DNA of 64,000 bases, from the NCBI RefSeq assembly GCF_901482695.1, contig NZ_LR590484.1, positions 3,658,001-3,722,000 on the forward strand. Reading direction: 5' to 3'. The stretch comes from Sphingobacterium thalpophilum. Its GTDB lineage: Bacteria > Bacteroidota > Bacteroidia > Sphingobacteriales > Sphingobacteriaceae. Under the pieces are notes generated by a model. The model saw only the letters and a program-made list of their open reading frames with translations, searched no databases and was not told where the DNA came from. Positions within the stretch are counted from its first letter, which is position 1; each line of letters opens with the position of its first letter. The translations under genes were made by a program, and so were the position numbers. Shown in pieces: positions 30,461 through 39,509 of the stretch.

Positions 30461-30528
30461 GTGATGTGGTATATGCGTTTTTGGGGTCTTGATTTGATCT
30501 GATAAATGTTAAAAATGCCCTGATAGGG

Positions 30529-30558
30529 TTGGTCTTTGCCTAAAATTGAATATATTTA
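30529..30558 (+). promoter_or_regulatory. Candidate promoter of the MG2/plug protein
   Basis: TTG (30529-30531), a 19-nt spacer and TATATTTA (30551-30558) match the Bacteroidota consensus except for the last base. It lies about 30 nt before the start codon. Confidence 0.55.
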
Positions 30559-30587
30559 GCTATTCATTTTTTATTCTAAGACTTTCA

Positions 30588-33311
30588 ATGAAGCACATCA
30601 AACTATTGACTTTATCGATAGGACTATTAGGAATGGGGTCTAGTTATGCGCAGACCGCGCCTACATTGCCTATTAATACGATCGTAGAACGCGTTCAGAA
30701 ATATTTTCAGGTTTATCCGGTTGAGAAAGTACACTTACATTTTGATAAACCTTACTATGCCGTTGGTGATACATTATGGTTTTCTTCCTATCTGTCCCGT
30801 AATCTCGCAGAGTATGAACCCAGTAAGATTGTCTATGTCGAAGTGCTGAATAGCCGTGATTCATTGATCCAGACGCTTAGGGTGCCCCTGGAGAAAGGTG
30901 TGGGTAGTGGCCAGATGATACTCGATCCCCAGTTTATGTCGCAGGATAACTACCGTTTTAGAGCGTATACGAAATGGATGGCTAATTTCGACAATGCCTA
31001 TTTTTTCAATAAGATCGTACCGATCGGGGATGTGATCAACAAAAAGTTGATCACAAACATTGAGTTTCAGAATAACCTGCAGGGGAACAAAACCCAGGCG
31101 GTGATCCAGTTCCGTGACCGAACCGGTAAGCCAATGGTCAATTCTAAAATTAACTGGGAATTTGTTTCTGGATGGGAAACGCTCGATAAAGGGAAGGGTG
31201 AAACAGATGCGCTGGGTAAGGTAACGATCGGGTTATCGGCCAAGGAAAAGGCAAATCTGGAAAAGGGCCAGCTTAAGGTCAGTATTCAGGAGAATAAAGA
31301 GGAGAAAGCGCTATCCAGCTCTTTCCTGCTCAAAAATGCGTTGTGGGACGCGGACGTGCAATTTTTTCCAGAGGGTGGAGATTTAATCGCCGGCCTGGCC
31401 AAAAAAGTTGCCTTTAAAGCCGTTGGCTCTGATGGTAAGAGTTTAAAAGTTAAGGGAAGTATTCTTGATTCAAAAGGCAAGCCTGTCGCCGAATTTGAGG
31501 ATTTTGGGCTAGGGATGGGTTACTTTTCGTTGTTGCCGCTTGCTGGCGAAAACTATCAGGCGGTTGTCAAATTCAACAATGGACAGGAACGCAAATATAA
31601 ACTCCCAGCCGTGGTGAGTGATAAAGCCAATGTGGTTTTCATCAAGCAGGATGAAACAAATGCTGAATTTGCAGTAGTAACCAGTGAGGATAACTTTACG
31701 AAAAACAACGCATTATCTTATTATATCCTGGTACAGTCTAATGGGCATCTATGTTTTGGGGCTCAGGTCAACATGAAATCTTCGTCAGCACTGGTTAATA
31801 TACCGAAAGAACGTCTGCCGAATGGTATTGTTCAAGTAACCTTATTGACGCCGGATGGAAAGCCCGTGAGTGAGCGCCTGGCATTTGTACAGAGTGAAAA
31901 ATTGTTGAATATACAAGTTAGCAGTGACAAAGAAAGCTACAAGGCAAAGGATCCGGTCAGTATCAAGTTGTCGGTAGATAACAATGGACAGAAGACCCCG
32001 GGGAGCTATTCGATAGCGGTCATCGACGAATCCAAGGTTCCCTATAATGATCAATCAGATGTGTCGATTGTCAGTAACTTCCTGCTGACCTCAGACTTGA
32101 AAGGCAACGTCGAAAGTCCGAACTTTTACTTTGATGAAAAGAATCCCAACCGGGACAAGGCATTGGATGCCCTGCTGATGACACAGGGCTACCGCCGTTT
32201 TGATTATCCGAGCCTGATTGCCGAAAAGCTTCCGGCAATCAACTTTCTTCCCGAGCAGGGAATTGAGCTGTCGGGTATTCTGCGACTGAATACGGGAAGG
32301 CCGTATCCCAATGGTGGTCTACTGTTGACGATACCTTCGCGCAATATAAAAAAGGATGTGTATACGGATCAAAACGGCCGCTTTGCCTTTAAGGATCTCG
32401 TGTTTCCGGATTCTTCCAAAGTAACGGTGAATGCGCGTTCGAATGATAATTATCGTAGCCTGGTGATCAATATGGATCAGAGCTATTATCCGGAGATAGA
32501 TAAAAATAATGGTTACAAAAGCTACTTCGTGCCCAATATAGACCAGGCTATCGCACCTTACCTGGACAACAGCCGCAAAGAGTACCGGAAGTCGATCTTA
32601 CTTGACGAGGTAGAGGTGACCGGTGTACAGAAGAAAGTAATCACCAATAAGGATTTTCCTGCACTTTCGGGATTGTCCATGCCTGAACACCGTATCGAAC
32701 CGGACCGCCTTACAGGCTGTAATGTGCTGACTATGTGTCTTCAGACCGTGCTAACGGGTATCACCTATGACCCGCAGACTCTGAAGTATTATGTGTCGCG
32801 AGACTATAATGCGGGGGGACGTACACCGGTACAGTTTTTCCTGAATGGTATGCCTATAGACGAGCCGGGGCTCAACAGCATCAATGTAGCGGATATCGAA
32901 GGTATAGAAATCTTCCTGCGGGACGAATTGGGTACTGTCTCAAGGATGTATCAAAATAATGGTGTGGTGTCCATCTATACCAAGAAGGTTGAGGCGAAGA
33001 AACCAAGAATGTCGTTGAGTGAGATTGAAAGTTTGCTGCCCAAATCCAACGTAATCGATATGTATCCATTAGGCTATATTAAAGAACGCAAATTCTACGT
33101 GCCGAAGTATGATACGCCGGAGCGGAAGGCTGTAAACGACCTCAGAACGACAGTTTATTGGAATCCAAAGGTGACGATAAATGAGACGGGAGAAGCCACG
33201 CTGCAGTTTTATAATGCCGATGGAAATGGAAATTATAAAGTAATTGTGGAGGGAATGGACCAGACCGGCAATATTGGCCGCAAAGTAATCAACTACCGTG
33301 TCCAGCCCTAA
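30588..33311 (+). CDS. Large secreted MG2-domain protein with TonB-plug-like segment
   Basis: A 907-residue protein starting with a signal peptide (MKHIKLLTLSIGLLGMGSSYAQ). The N-terminal domain has the KVHLHFDKPYYAVGDTLWF signature of MG2 (macroglobulin-like) domains. A second beta-rich region, a carboxypeptidase-regulatory-like segment (TDQNGRFAFKDLVFPDSSKVTVNA, about 595-625) and a short plug-like domain near residues 750-800 (FFLNGMPIDEPGLNSINVADIEGIEIF) follow. No transmembrane barrel is visible, so it is not a TonB receptor itself. Such proteins are common in Bacteroidota with unknown function. The first ATG in frame at 30546 is upstream of the signal peptide; 30588 is preferred. Confidence 0.8.
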   Translation: MKHIKLLTLSIGLLGMGSSYAQTAPTLPINTIVERVQKYFQVYPVEKVHLHFDKPYYAVGDTLWFSSYLSRNLAEYEPSKIVYVEVLNSRDSLIQTLRVPLEKGVGSGQMILDPQFMSQDNYRFRAYTKWMANFDNAYFFNKIVPIGDVINKKLITNIEFQNNLQGNKTQAVIQFRDRTGKPMVNSKINWEFVSGWETLDKGKGETDALGKVTIGLSAKEKANLEKGQLKVSIQENKEEKALSSSFLLKNALWDADVQFFPEGGDLIAGLAKKVAFKAVGSDGKSLKVKGSILDSKGKPVAEFEDFGLGMGYFSLLPLAGENYQAVVKFNNGQERKYKLPAVVSDKANVVFIKQDETNAEFAVVTSEDNFTKNNALSYYILVQSNGHLCFGAQVNMKSSSALVNIPKERLPNGIVQVTLLTPDGKPVSERLAFVQSEKLLNIQVSSDKESYKAKDPVSIKLSVDNNGQKTPGSYSIAVIDESKVPYNDQSDVSIVSNFLLTSDLKGNVESPNFYFDEKNPNRDKALDALLMTQGYRRFDYPSLIAEKLPAINFLPEQGIELSGILRLNTGRPYPNGGLLLTIPSRNIKKDVYTDQNGRFAFKDLVFPDSSKVTVNARSNDNYRSLVINMDQSYYPEIDKNNGYKSYFVPNIDQAIAPYLDNSRKEYRKSILLDEVEVTGVQKKVITNKDFPALSGLSMPEHRIEPDRLTGCNVLTMCLQTVLTGITYDPQTLKYYVSRDYNAGGRTPVQFFLNGMPIDEPGLNSINVADIEGIEIFLRDELGTVSRMYQNNGVVSIYTKKVEAKKPRMSLSEIESLLPKSNVIDMYPLGYIKERKFYVPKYDTPERKAVNDLRTTVYWNPKVTINETGEATLQFYNADGNGNYKVIVEGMDQTGNIGRKVINYRVQP

Positions 33312-33327
33312 CGGAATTGCTGGAAGA

Positions 33328-33363
33328 AAAAACGCTGCTTCATTTGAAGCAGCGTTTTTTTTT
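33328..33363 (+). terminator. Terminator after the MG2/plug protein
   Basis: The stem aacgctgcttca / gaagcagcgtt with a T9 run (33331-33363) is a strong intrinsic terminator in the plus direction. Confidence 0.88.
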
Positions 33364-33364
33364 C

Positions 33365-33398
33365 AAAAAAAAACACCTCCTTGATGGGCAAGGAGGTG
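33365..33398 (-). terminator. Hairpin cacctcctt/aaggaggtg (possible minus-strand terminator or 5' structure)
   Basis: A 9-bp stem (33374-33382 with 33390-33398) with an A9 run on its left side. On the minus strand, where tdk ends upstream, this reads as a terminator. On the plus strand the right arm leaves a ribosome-binding-like aaggaggtg before the small frame at 33426. Confidence 0.5.
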
Positions 33399-33425
33399 CA
33401 AACTAACCAATTATAAACCTAAATT

Positions 33426-33503
33426 ATGAAAAGTATTTTGTCGCCTTTTATGGCGTTTATCCTCTTATTTATTACAGTTATTTCAAATCTTATGCCAAAC
33501 TGA
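33426..33503 (+). CDS. Possible 25-residue hydrophobic peptide
   Basis: ATG AAA... to TGA gives MKSILSPFMAFILLFITVIS followed by NLMPN: a short charged start and a long hydrophobic core, like a signal peptide or a small membrane peptide. It follows an aaggaggtg hairpin by 28 nt and an AT-rich segment. It may be a real micro-gene, a leader, or the rest of a decayed secreted-protein gene. No family is recognised. Confidence 0.3.
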   Translation: MKSILSPFMAFILLFITVISNLMPN

Positions 33504-33618
33504 TCGGAAAAAGAATACGGCAGCAATCTATCGATCTATATCTATTCAGAACTGCTTTCAACAGCAGCCTAATGCATCATATGCAATTCCAGATTCGGAG
33601 TTCCACGTGATGAAGAAA

Positions 33619-34200
33619 TTATTGCCCAAGATTATAATAACATTGGCGGCAAAGGGGCTCATAGGCTTCTTTTTCGCCCAAAAGGACCGTTTCGGTGTCT
33701 TTGGACAGTCTATAGGAATAGTTTGCGGGGGCGCCGCACTGCATACATACCGCATGTACTTTGGTCACATGTTCGGCGACAGCCATTAAACTGGGAATGG
33801 GGCCAAAAGGCTGTCCCTTATAATCCATGTCCAGACCAGCGATGATGACCCGAATGCCACTGTTTGCCAATTTGACACATACTTCTGTCAAACCGTCATC
33901 AAAAAACTGGGCTTCGTCTATGCCTACAACCTGCGTGTCCGCACTCAACAATAGAATAGCGGAGGAGTGATCGACCGGTGTAGATGGTATGCTATTGCTA
34001 TCGTGCGAAACAACCCATTGTTCATCATATCGTTTGTCGACGGCAGGCTTGAAGATCTCGACGTGAAGACGTGCGTATTGTGCTCGTTTCAAGCGGCGGA
34101 TCAACTCTTCCGTCTTGCCGGAAAACATGGAGCCACAGATCACTTCAATACTTCCCACTCGAGCTGGTCTCCATGTCAAGTTATGTTCAGAAAAAAGCAT
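33619..34200 (-). CDS. tdk: Thymidine kinase
   Basis: A 193-residue type II thymidine kinase that phosphorylates thymidine in nucleotide salvage. It has the P-loop GSMFSGKT (about 24-31), the nucleotide-binding IDEAQFFDD, and a structural zinc site made of CMQCG and a late CRQC. Length suits the family (about 190-200). It is transcribed toward the MG2 gene and separated from it by two hairpins. Confidence 0.95.
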   Translation of the reverse strand: MLFSEHNLTWRPARVGSIEVICGSMFSGKTEELIRRLKRAQYARLHVEIFKPAVDKRYDEQWVVSHDSNSIPSTPVDHSSAILLLSADTQVVGIDEAQFFDDGLTEVCVKLANSGIRVIIAGLDMDYKGQPFGPIPSLMAVAEHVTKVHAVCMQCGAPANYSYRLSKDTETVLLGEKEAYEPLCRQCYYNLGQ

Positions 34201-34435
34201 TTGAATAATTTAATGATGTTTGATGGCCTGCAAATAAGGTACTATTTGTGGAGCGACCGTCGATTATATTCTGTTTTTGACCGTGCTAATATCAGAATTA
34301 ATATTTAAATTTGAGTAGCAAAAAAGGCGACGGAAATTCAATTATTTATAAATCAAAGGATTGAGTTTTCCACTTTTTAAGCGGCAATTAGAGTGAGTGT
34401 TATAAACGAATTACAAGCGATTTCAACAAGAATTT

Positions 34436-35389
34436 ATGGGTACTAAGGACGAAATACTGAATAAAATAGGAGATTTATTACAAGATCTGCATACGCGCTA
34501 CGAGACCCTGTCGGACAGAGACAGCTGGGAGTTTGGGGAATTAGTGACACTGGAAGCGAAAGCGCAGGCCGTGGCTGCTTATATCACTTTGCTTAAAACG
34601 AATACCGTACTGCAGGAGGAGCAGGTACCCAATTCCTTAAATGCAGCAGCCACAGAAAGCAAAAAGATAGCGTTCAACGACTATTTTACACCTCCGTCGT
34701 CTATCCGAACTGCTAATCAGGGAGTAGTTTCGCCTGAACCGCTGATTAACGATCAGGAGGCTGCGGAAAGTCCTGTGAGTGCGTCAAACGTCGCTGCCCC
34801 AGTGGAGGTAACTGTTGCTTCACAGCCTTCTGCTACGGAGTCCAATGAATCAGCGGTGGATTCTATTGCTGATGATGCTTCGGAAAAAACGTATGAGGTG
34901 GCGGAACCTGTTATCAACCTCGTAGATGAAACTGAGGTTAAGGCGGAACCAGTCGTAATAAACGAAGTGGTTGAGGAAGAAAAACAGGTAATCATTGAAG
35001 AACCCCTGCCCAGAGCGATCCAGGAGGAGGTGAATACGGTTGTTGAAGAAGCTCCTTCCAGACCCCTGACCTTAAATGAAATTATCTCACAGCAAAAACA
35101 AGCTGGGGTACAGAATCGCGTATATCAGGTAAATCAGGCTGCGAGTGCAGATAAATTGACCGATATAAAAGCGGGTATAAGCCTGAATGACAAATTGCTG
35201 TTTATCAAAGACCTGTTTAATGGTTATAGCCTCGCGTATAGTGAAGCCGTGGAGTTACTGAACAGATTTAATAGCTATGCCGAAGCAGATGCTTTTTTGC
35301 AGACAAATTACGCCGTCAAAAATAAATGGGCGGACAAACCGCATACGGTCGAAAAGCTATATGAGGTACTTCGCAGAAGATATCAGTAA
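34436..35389 (+). CDS. Conserved hypothetical protein with acidic linker
   Basis: A 317-residue soluble protein with no signal peptide. It has a helical N-terminus (about 1-60), a long low-complexity linker rich in Glu, Val, Ala and Pro (about 85-215) and a compact C-terminal region (240-317: [29 protein letters not shown] ending [11 protein letters not shown]). I recall such C-termini in unnamed proteins of Sphingobacteriales and relatives. The linker may tie two folded ends. A terminator follows. Function unknown. Confidence 0.75.
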   Translation: MGTKDEILNKIGDLLQDLHTRYETLSDRDSWEFGELVTLEAKAQAVAAYITLLKTNTVLQEEQVPNSLNAAATESKKIAFNDYFTPPSSIRTANQGVVSPEPLINDQEAAESPVSASNVAAPVEVTVASQPSATESNESAVDSIADDASEKTYEVAEPVINLVDETEVKAEPVVINEVVEEEKQVIIEEPLPRAIQEEVNTVVEEAPSRPLTLNEIISQQKQAGVQNRVYQVNQAASADKLTDIKAGISLNDKLLFIKDLFNGYSLAYSEAVELLNRFNSYAEADAFLQTNYAVKNKWADKPHTVEKLYEVLRRRYQ

Positions 35390-35408
35390 CAACAAGCTGA
35401 TCAGCCAA

Positions 35409-35446
35409 CAAAAGAGGCTTTGACTCATAGTCAAAGCCTCTTTTTT
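35409..35446 (+). terminator. Terminator after the hypothetical gene
   Basis: A 13-bp stem (agaggctttgact / agtcaaagcctct) with T6 to the right and A-rich sequence to the left; it can act on both strands between converging genes. Confidence 0.85.
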
Positions 35447-35468
35447 ATGCGTTTAGTAAAATGAATTG

Positions 35469-36095
35469 TTATTTTAATTGAAACTGTAGCCAATGCTTAC
35501 CCTCGTGTCCATACACGAAGTACTTGGGCTGGAGGATCTCCGCCAGTGCTTCGAGTTCGGTCAGATAGTCATATCCCGGTACTTGGGCAAAGTGCGGTTT
35601 TGTGATGACAAACACCTGGTCCAGCTCGACCGCCTTGGAAGCAGCAACCCCAGGAATGTTTAATAAGTCGGGGATAGCAGCGAAAGCCGTTTCATCGCTG
35701 TTGATCAATATGATTTTGTCTGCTTCATGAGCTGTTGTCACTGGGATTCCGCCGGCTATTTGGATGGATTCGTTCAAAAAGGCAGTGTGGTTGACTTCTA
35801 CAGGCTGTATTTGATTTAATGTCCATACTTTAGGCCTGTCAGCCACTGTAATGAATTTTAGCTTATGGATCAGTATATTGGTATCGTCTTCAATTTTTTC
35901 AACCAGTTCATTGATGGCGTCTGTCTGCTGTAATTCCATTCCCAGGGCATTGATATACGCAATGATATCATCAATCTTTACCAGATTGTTTTGCTGGGAG
36001 ATCAATTTGAGATACGTTTGTGGCGGGACAGCCAAGTTATCTAGATTTAGCTGTTCCAAAAGATGGTCAACTAATAGTTGTTGATTGCTTTGCAT
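35469..36095 (-). CDS. Cytosolic relative of BtuF/TroA-type binding proteins
   Basis: The 208-residue protein (start chosen at MQSNQQLLVDHL) has no signal peptide, yet the second half looks like helical-backbone metal/cobalamin receptors: RPKVWTLNQIQPVEVNHTAFLNESIQIAGGIPV and a late YLTELEALAEILQPKYF. These normally lie outside the cytoplasm. The sequence starts 99 nt upstream of the ebfC gene on the opposite strand, and an earlier in-frame start (36194) would overlap the ebfC ATG region. It may bind a metal or corrinoid in the cytosol; this is a guess. Confidence 0.6.
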   Translation of the reverse strand: MQSNQQLLVDHLLEQLNLDNLAVPPQTYLKLISQQNNLVKIDDIIAYINALGMELQQTDAINELVEKIEDDTNILIHKLKFITVADRPKVWTLNQIQPVEVNHTAFLNESIQIAGGIPVTTAHEADKIILINSDETAFAAIPDLLNIPGVAASKAVELDQVFVITKPHFAQVPGYDYLTELEALAEILQPKYFVYGHEGKHWLQFQLK

Positions 36096-36194
36096 GCTGC
36101 AAAAATACAAAATGCACCGCATTAGCGAAAGTAAATTAGCAATAGCCGGTGTTGGGGGATTTTCGTAAATTAGCATAAAATAAACGGTATACAT

Positions 36195-36500
36195 ATGTTT
36201 GACAAACTATTTCAAGCGCAACAAAAAGCGGAGGAGATCAAGAAACGGTTAGATACGATTTCGGTGTCGGGTGAAGTGGAAGGCGGGTTGATCCGCGTGA
36301 TCGCAACCGCTAATAAGGAGATCAAAGAAATTACGATAGATCCTGTTTTTTTGTCCAATGCCGATAAAGAGGAATTGGAAGAACTATTGGTTGTCGCCCT
36401 GAACAAAGCGATCACGCAAGCAGATCAGATCAGTCAGGCGGAAATGCAGGCGGCTAGCAAAGATATGCTGGGCGGACTAAGTGGATTGTTTAATCAATAG
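36195..36500 (+). CDS. ebfC: YbaB/EbfC nucleoid-associated protein
   Basis: A 101-residue protein of the YbaB/EbfC family, dimeric tweezer-like DNA binders. Family hallmarks include a long first helix (KLFQAQQKAEEIKKRLD), GEVEGGLIRVIATANKEIKEITIDP and a second helix with VALNKAITQADQIS. The last residues GGLSGLFNQ fit the usual C-terminal loop. No recR or dnaX is beside it. The next gene starts 10 nt downstream. Confidence 0.92.
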   Translation: MFDKLFQAQQKAEEIKKRLDTISVSGEVEGGLIRVIATANKEIKEITIDPVFLSNADKEELEELLVVALNKAITQADQISQAEMQAASKDMLGGLSGLFNQ

Positions 36501-36510
36501 AAATACGATT

Positions 36511-37197
36511 ATGATAAAAGCGACTTACTACGGACAATCTTGTGTGGAATTTGACTTCGATGGAACAAAGGTCTTGTTGGACCCGTTTATCACTTACAAT
36601 CCTTTGGCAAAAGCGATTGATGTCCATTCGATTAAGCCGGATTTCATCTTCCTGAGCCACGGACATCAGGATCATGTGGCTGATATGGCCACAATACAAA
36701 AGAACAGCGGTGCGACAGTACTGGCTATTGTTGAGACAGCTGCGTGGGTCAGGAGACAGGGCGTTGCTGATGACAAAGTGGTGGAGTTCAATCTTGGTGG
36801 TACGGTTCAGTTGCCTTTTGGTTCTGTCAAGATGGTGTACGCGGCACACACTAACAGCACGCCAGATGGTCAGTATGGAGGCTTTCCTGTAGGCTTTGTA
36901 TTCGATGTACAAGGAAAGAAAATCTATTTTGCAGGGGATACGGCGCTGACCATGGAAATGAAACTACTGGCGGACCTGAACCTGGACTGGGCATTTCTGC
37001 CTATTGGTGGACACTATACGATGGATGTTGATGATGCTGTCAAAGCAGCAACCTTTATCAACTGTGCGAGCGTAGTTGGCGTGCACTATGATTCGTTCCC
37101 GCCCATTACAATCAATAAGCAACAGGCGTTGGACAAGTTTCAAAATGAAGATATTTCGCTGTTACTTCCCCAGATTGGTGAGACGATAGACTTATAA
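36511..37197 (+). CDS. Metal-dependent hydrolase of the UPF0173/YtkL type
   Basis: A 228-residue metallo-beta-lactamase fold protein. It has the metal site HGHQDH (about residues 51-56) and later His and Asp of the fold (FLPIGGHYTMDVDDA). Sequence and length match the UPF0173 family, whose substrate is not well known. The ATG at 36511 is chosen; an in-frame start at 36481 lies inside ebfC. It is co-directional with ebfC and followed by a terminator. Confidence 0.88.
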   Translation: MIKATYYGQSCVEFDFDGTKVLLDPFITYNPLAKAIDVHSIKPDFIFLSHGHQDHVADMATIQKNSGATVLAIVETAAWVRRQGVADDKVVEFNLGGTVQLPFGSVKMVYAAHTNSTPDGQYGGFPVGFVFDVQGKKIYFAGDTALTMEMKLLADLNLDWAFLPIGGHYTMDVDDAVKAATFINCASVVGVHYDSFPPITINKQQALDKFQNEDISLLLPQIGETIDL

Positions 37198-37202
37198 AAC
37201 AA

Positions 37203-37229
37203 AGAACCGGAGATGTCCGGTTTTTTGTT
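37203..37229. terminator. Terminator after the hydrolase gene
   Basis: The stem aaccgga / tccggtt with a 4-nt loop and a T-rich tail. Confidence 0.75.
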
Positions 37230-37277
37230 TTTACTGGTTTTGGTTGAAAGCAATGTTTTTTTCCTTCAGATGGCTGC

Positions 37278-38099
37278 CTAAGACGATATGACGATTTTCT
37301 TTAAATCCTCCAAACTGAAAAGCGGCGTATCAATAATTTTGTTTTTCAGAATTTGCTCTTTGTGCTCTTCGAAATAGAATAATTGCCATTCGCCATTTTT
37401 GTATTCAAGGCTGCTCAGGTTTTCAATCCAGTCGCCCGAATTCATATATGTACAGGTACCCTTTCTGGTGATTACTTCTTTGATCTGTGGCTGGTGGATA
37501 TGTCCGCAGATAACAAAGTCGTAGTTGTTTTCTATTGCCAGTTCGGTGGCGGTATGTTCAAAATCTGAGATATATTTAACAGCCTTTTTGACAGAATTTT
37601 TAATCTTTTTTGAAAGGGAATATTTCTCCTTGCCCAGTTTGTCGAGGCAAAAGTTGATGATGTTGTTCAGCTGGATCAGCTTATCGTATCCCCATCCGCC
37701 TAATTTGGCCAGCCATTTTGAGTGATGGATTGATGCATCAAATACGTCGCCATGAAAGACCCATACTTTTTGGTTGTTGAGCGAGAGCAGTAACTTGTTG
37801 CTCAATTTGATGTTTCCAAGTTTGAGGTCGGTAAACTTGCGCAGCATTTCATCATGATTTCCAGTGATATAATGCACCTCAGTACCTGTAGAACTCATAT
37901 CGATGATCTTTTTGATCACTTTCAAATGCTCTTGTGGAAAATAACTTTTTTTAAACTGCCAGATATCGACAATATCTCCGTTGAGTATAAGTATTTTGGG
38001 GGATACTGACTCCAGGTAAAGTAAAAGTTCTTTTGCACGGCTTCCGTAGGTACCCAGATGGATGTCGGAAAGTACAAGTATATCAAGGCTTCTTTTCAT
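37278..38099 (-). CDS. UDP-2,3-diacylglucosamine diphosphatase-like phosphoesterase
   Basis: A 273-residue calcineurin-like phosphoesterase with the metal motifs DIHLG (about 10-14), GDIVD, GNHDE, HGDVFDASIHHS and GHIHQP. The order and spacing match LpxH, which hydrolyses UDP-diacylglucosamine in lipid A synthesis, and similar Bacteroidota genes carry that name. The start at MKRSLDIL (38099) is preferred over an earlier ATG at 38135. A related phosphoesterase function cannot be excluded. Confidence 0.8.
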   Translation of the reverse strand: MKRSLDILVLSDIHLGTYGSRAKELLLYLESVSPKILILNGDIVDIWQFKKSYFPQEHLKVIKKIIDMSSTGTEVHYITGNHDEMLRKFTDLKLGNIKLSNKLLLSLNNQKVWVFHGDVFDASIHHSKWLAKLGGWGYDKLIQLNNIINFCLDKLGKEKYSLSKKIKNSVKKAVKYISDFEHTATELAIENNYDFVICGHIHQPQIKEVITRKGTCTYMNSGDWIENLSSLEYKNGEWQLFYFEEHKEQILKNKIIDTPLFSLEDLKKIVISS

Positions 38100-38340
38100 G
38101 TGCGTAAATTGTCTTAAGAACAATGAAGCTATCATGATCAGTATCTCGTTTTATGGGCTTAAGGTTCGTCGATCTCATGATGGTTTCATCGATATTTCTA
38201 TTACAAAAGAAAGATACTTTTATTTTGTTCAGATGAAATTGCTGTTATGAAATCATTAAAAAGTTTTATAAAATAGTATAAATCAGTTTATTCTAAATTA
38301 ATATTGCCGATTATGGCAGCGGCAACAGTCTGGATGCAAA

Positions 38341-38374
38341 AAAAAGGTGTCCAATAGTCTGGACACCTTTTTTT
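38341..38374 (-). terminator. Terminator of the GlcNAc kinase gene
   Basis: The stem aaaggtgtcca / tggacaccttt with A- and T-runs on each side works on both strands. Confidence 0.88.
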
Positions 38375-38398
38375 ATCATGTTAAAGAATATTATCTTC

Positions 38399-39268
38399 TT
38401 ATTTGGCTGTTGCCGTTGCTGCTGCGCGGTCGATATGGAACTGCACCAAGTCATCAATTGGGGAGCGTAAAATCTTTCCGACTTTCATGCCATACTGTTC
38501 GGCTTTTTCCGCCAGAACATTCCTGAAATTGTAGCCGACCGAACCGATACAATTGAAAGTATAACTCTGATAATTAGGATATTTGCTGACTAGATTTTTG
38601 AAAAAAGCTTCAAATGCATCGTCGACAATATTACGTGTATATTCTATATTGACGTTGTTGTCATAGACAAATTTGCTAAAGCTAGCGCAGAAACGGTTGG
38701 GCATCGGTTTGGTGTATACCGCGTCCATGATTTCGTCTTTGGTCATTTTATAGGTGTTCCAAAACATTTCTTTGACATCTTTAGGCATTAGATTCCGGAC
38801 GTAGTCCGCAAGTAGTTTTTTGCCGATATAACTGCCTGACCCCTCATCGCCCAGGATATACGCACCCGAATCGATATTTAATGTAATTTCTTTGCCGTCG
38901 TACAGACAGGAGTTGGTTCCTGTACCTAAAATTGCTGCAAATCCAGCTTGAGAGCCTAATAATGCTCTGGCTGCGGCGAGAAGATCATGTCCCACCTCTA
39001 CTTTCGCAGTAGTAAATACTTGTTGCAGTGCATCAACCACGATCTGAGCCTTTTCTTTATTATGCACCCCGGCGCCATAATAATTTACTTCCGCAATTTT
39101 TTCAAAAGGTAAATCTTGCGGCAATCCTTTTTTTAGGGAGTTTACAATGTATTCACTGTCAACAAAATAAGGGTTGTATCCCTCTGTGTTGAAGTAGATT
39201 TTTTTATTTGAATCATCTAACAAACACCAGTTTGTCTTTGTTGATCCCCCGTCAGCAATGATTATCAT
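38399..39268 (-). CDS. N-acetylglucosamine kinase-type BadF/BcrA ATPase
   Basis: A 289-residue sugar kinase of the ASKHA fold, with the phosphate motif DGGSTKTNW at the start, AAILGTGTNSCL (about 106-117) and GSGSYIG (about 142). The pattern fits the eukaryote-like GlcNAc kinases common in Bacteroidota. It is preceded by a sugar transporter gene on the same strand but separated from it by a terminator, so it needs its own promoter. The sugar is inferred. Confidence 0.85.
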   Translation of the reverse strand: MIIIADGGSTKTNWCLLDDSNKKIYFNTEGYNPYFVDSEYIVNSLKKGLPQDLPFEKIAEVNYYGAGVHNKEKAQIVVDALQQVFTTAKVEVGHDLLAAARALLGSQAGFAAILGTGTNSCLYDGKEITLNIDSGAYILGDEGSGSYIGKKLLADYVRNLMPKDVKEMFWNTYKMTKDEIMDAVYTKPMPNRFCASFSKFVYDNNVNIEYTRNIVDDAFEAFFKNLVSKYPNYQSYTFNCIGSVGYNFRNVLAEKAEQYGMKVGKILRSPIDDLVQFHIDRAAATATAK

Positions 39269-39412
39269 TATTGAGTAGTTTTAATTGTGTTTATCGTTAT
39301 AAAATGAGTAATCAATTCATTAATCAATTCCCCGAAAATACATTTTTTAATTTTAAATATCATAATTTATCCATGTATTTTTGAAAAAATAAATTTTGGC
39401 ATTCCTCCCATA

Positions 39413-39454
39413 TTATAAAAAAACTGGCTTAACAGTGTCGTTAAGCCAGTTTTT
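39413..39454 (-). terminator. Terminator of the sugar transporter gene
   Basis: The stem actggcttaa / ttaagccagt with an A7 run to its left (T-run on the minus strand). Confidence 0.82.
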
Positions 39455-39509
39455 AAAGCTTGTAATAAAATTGTTTAAATAGTGTACTATTTACAATTAG
39501 TTGACTGCT

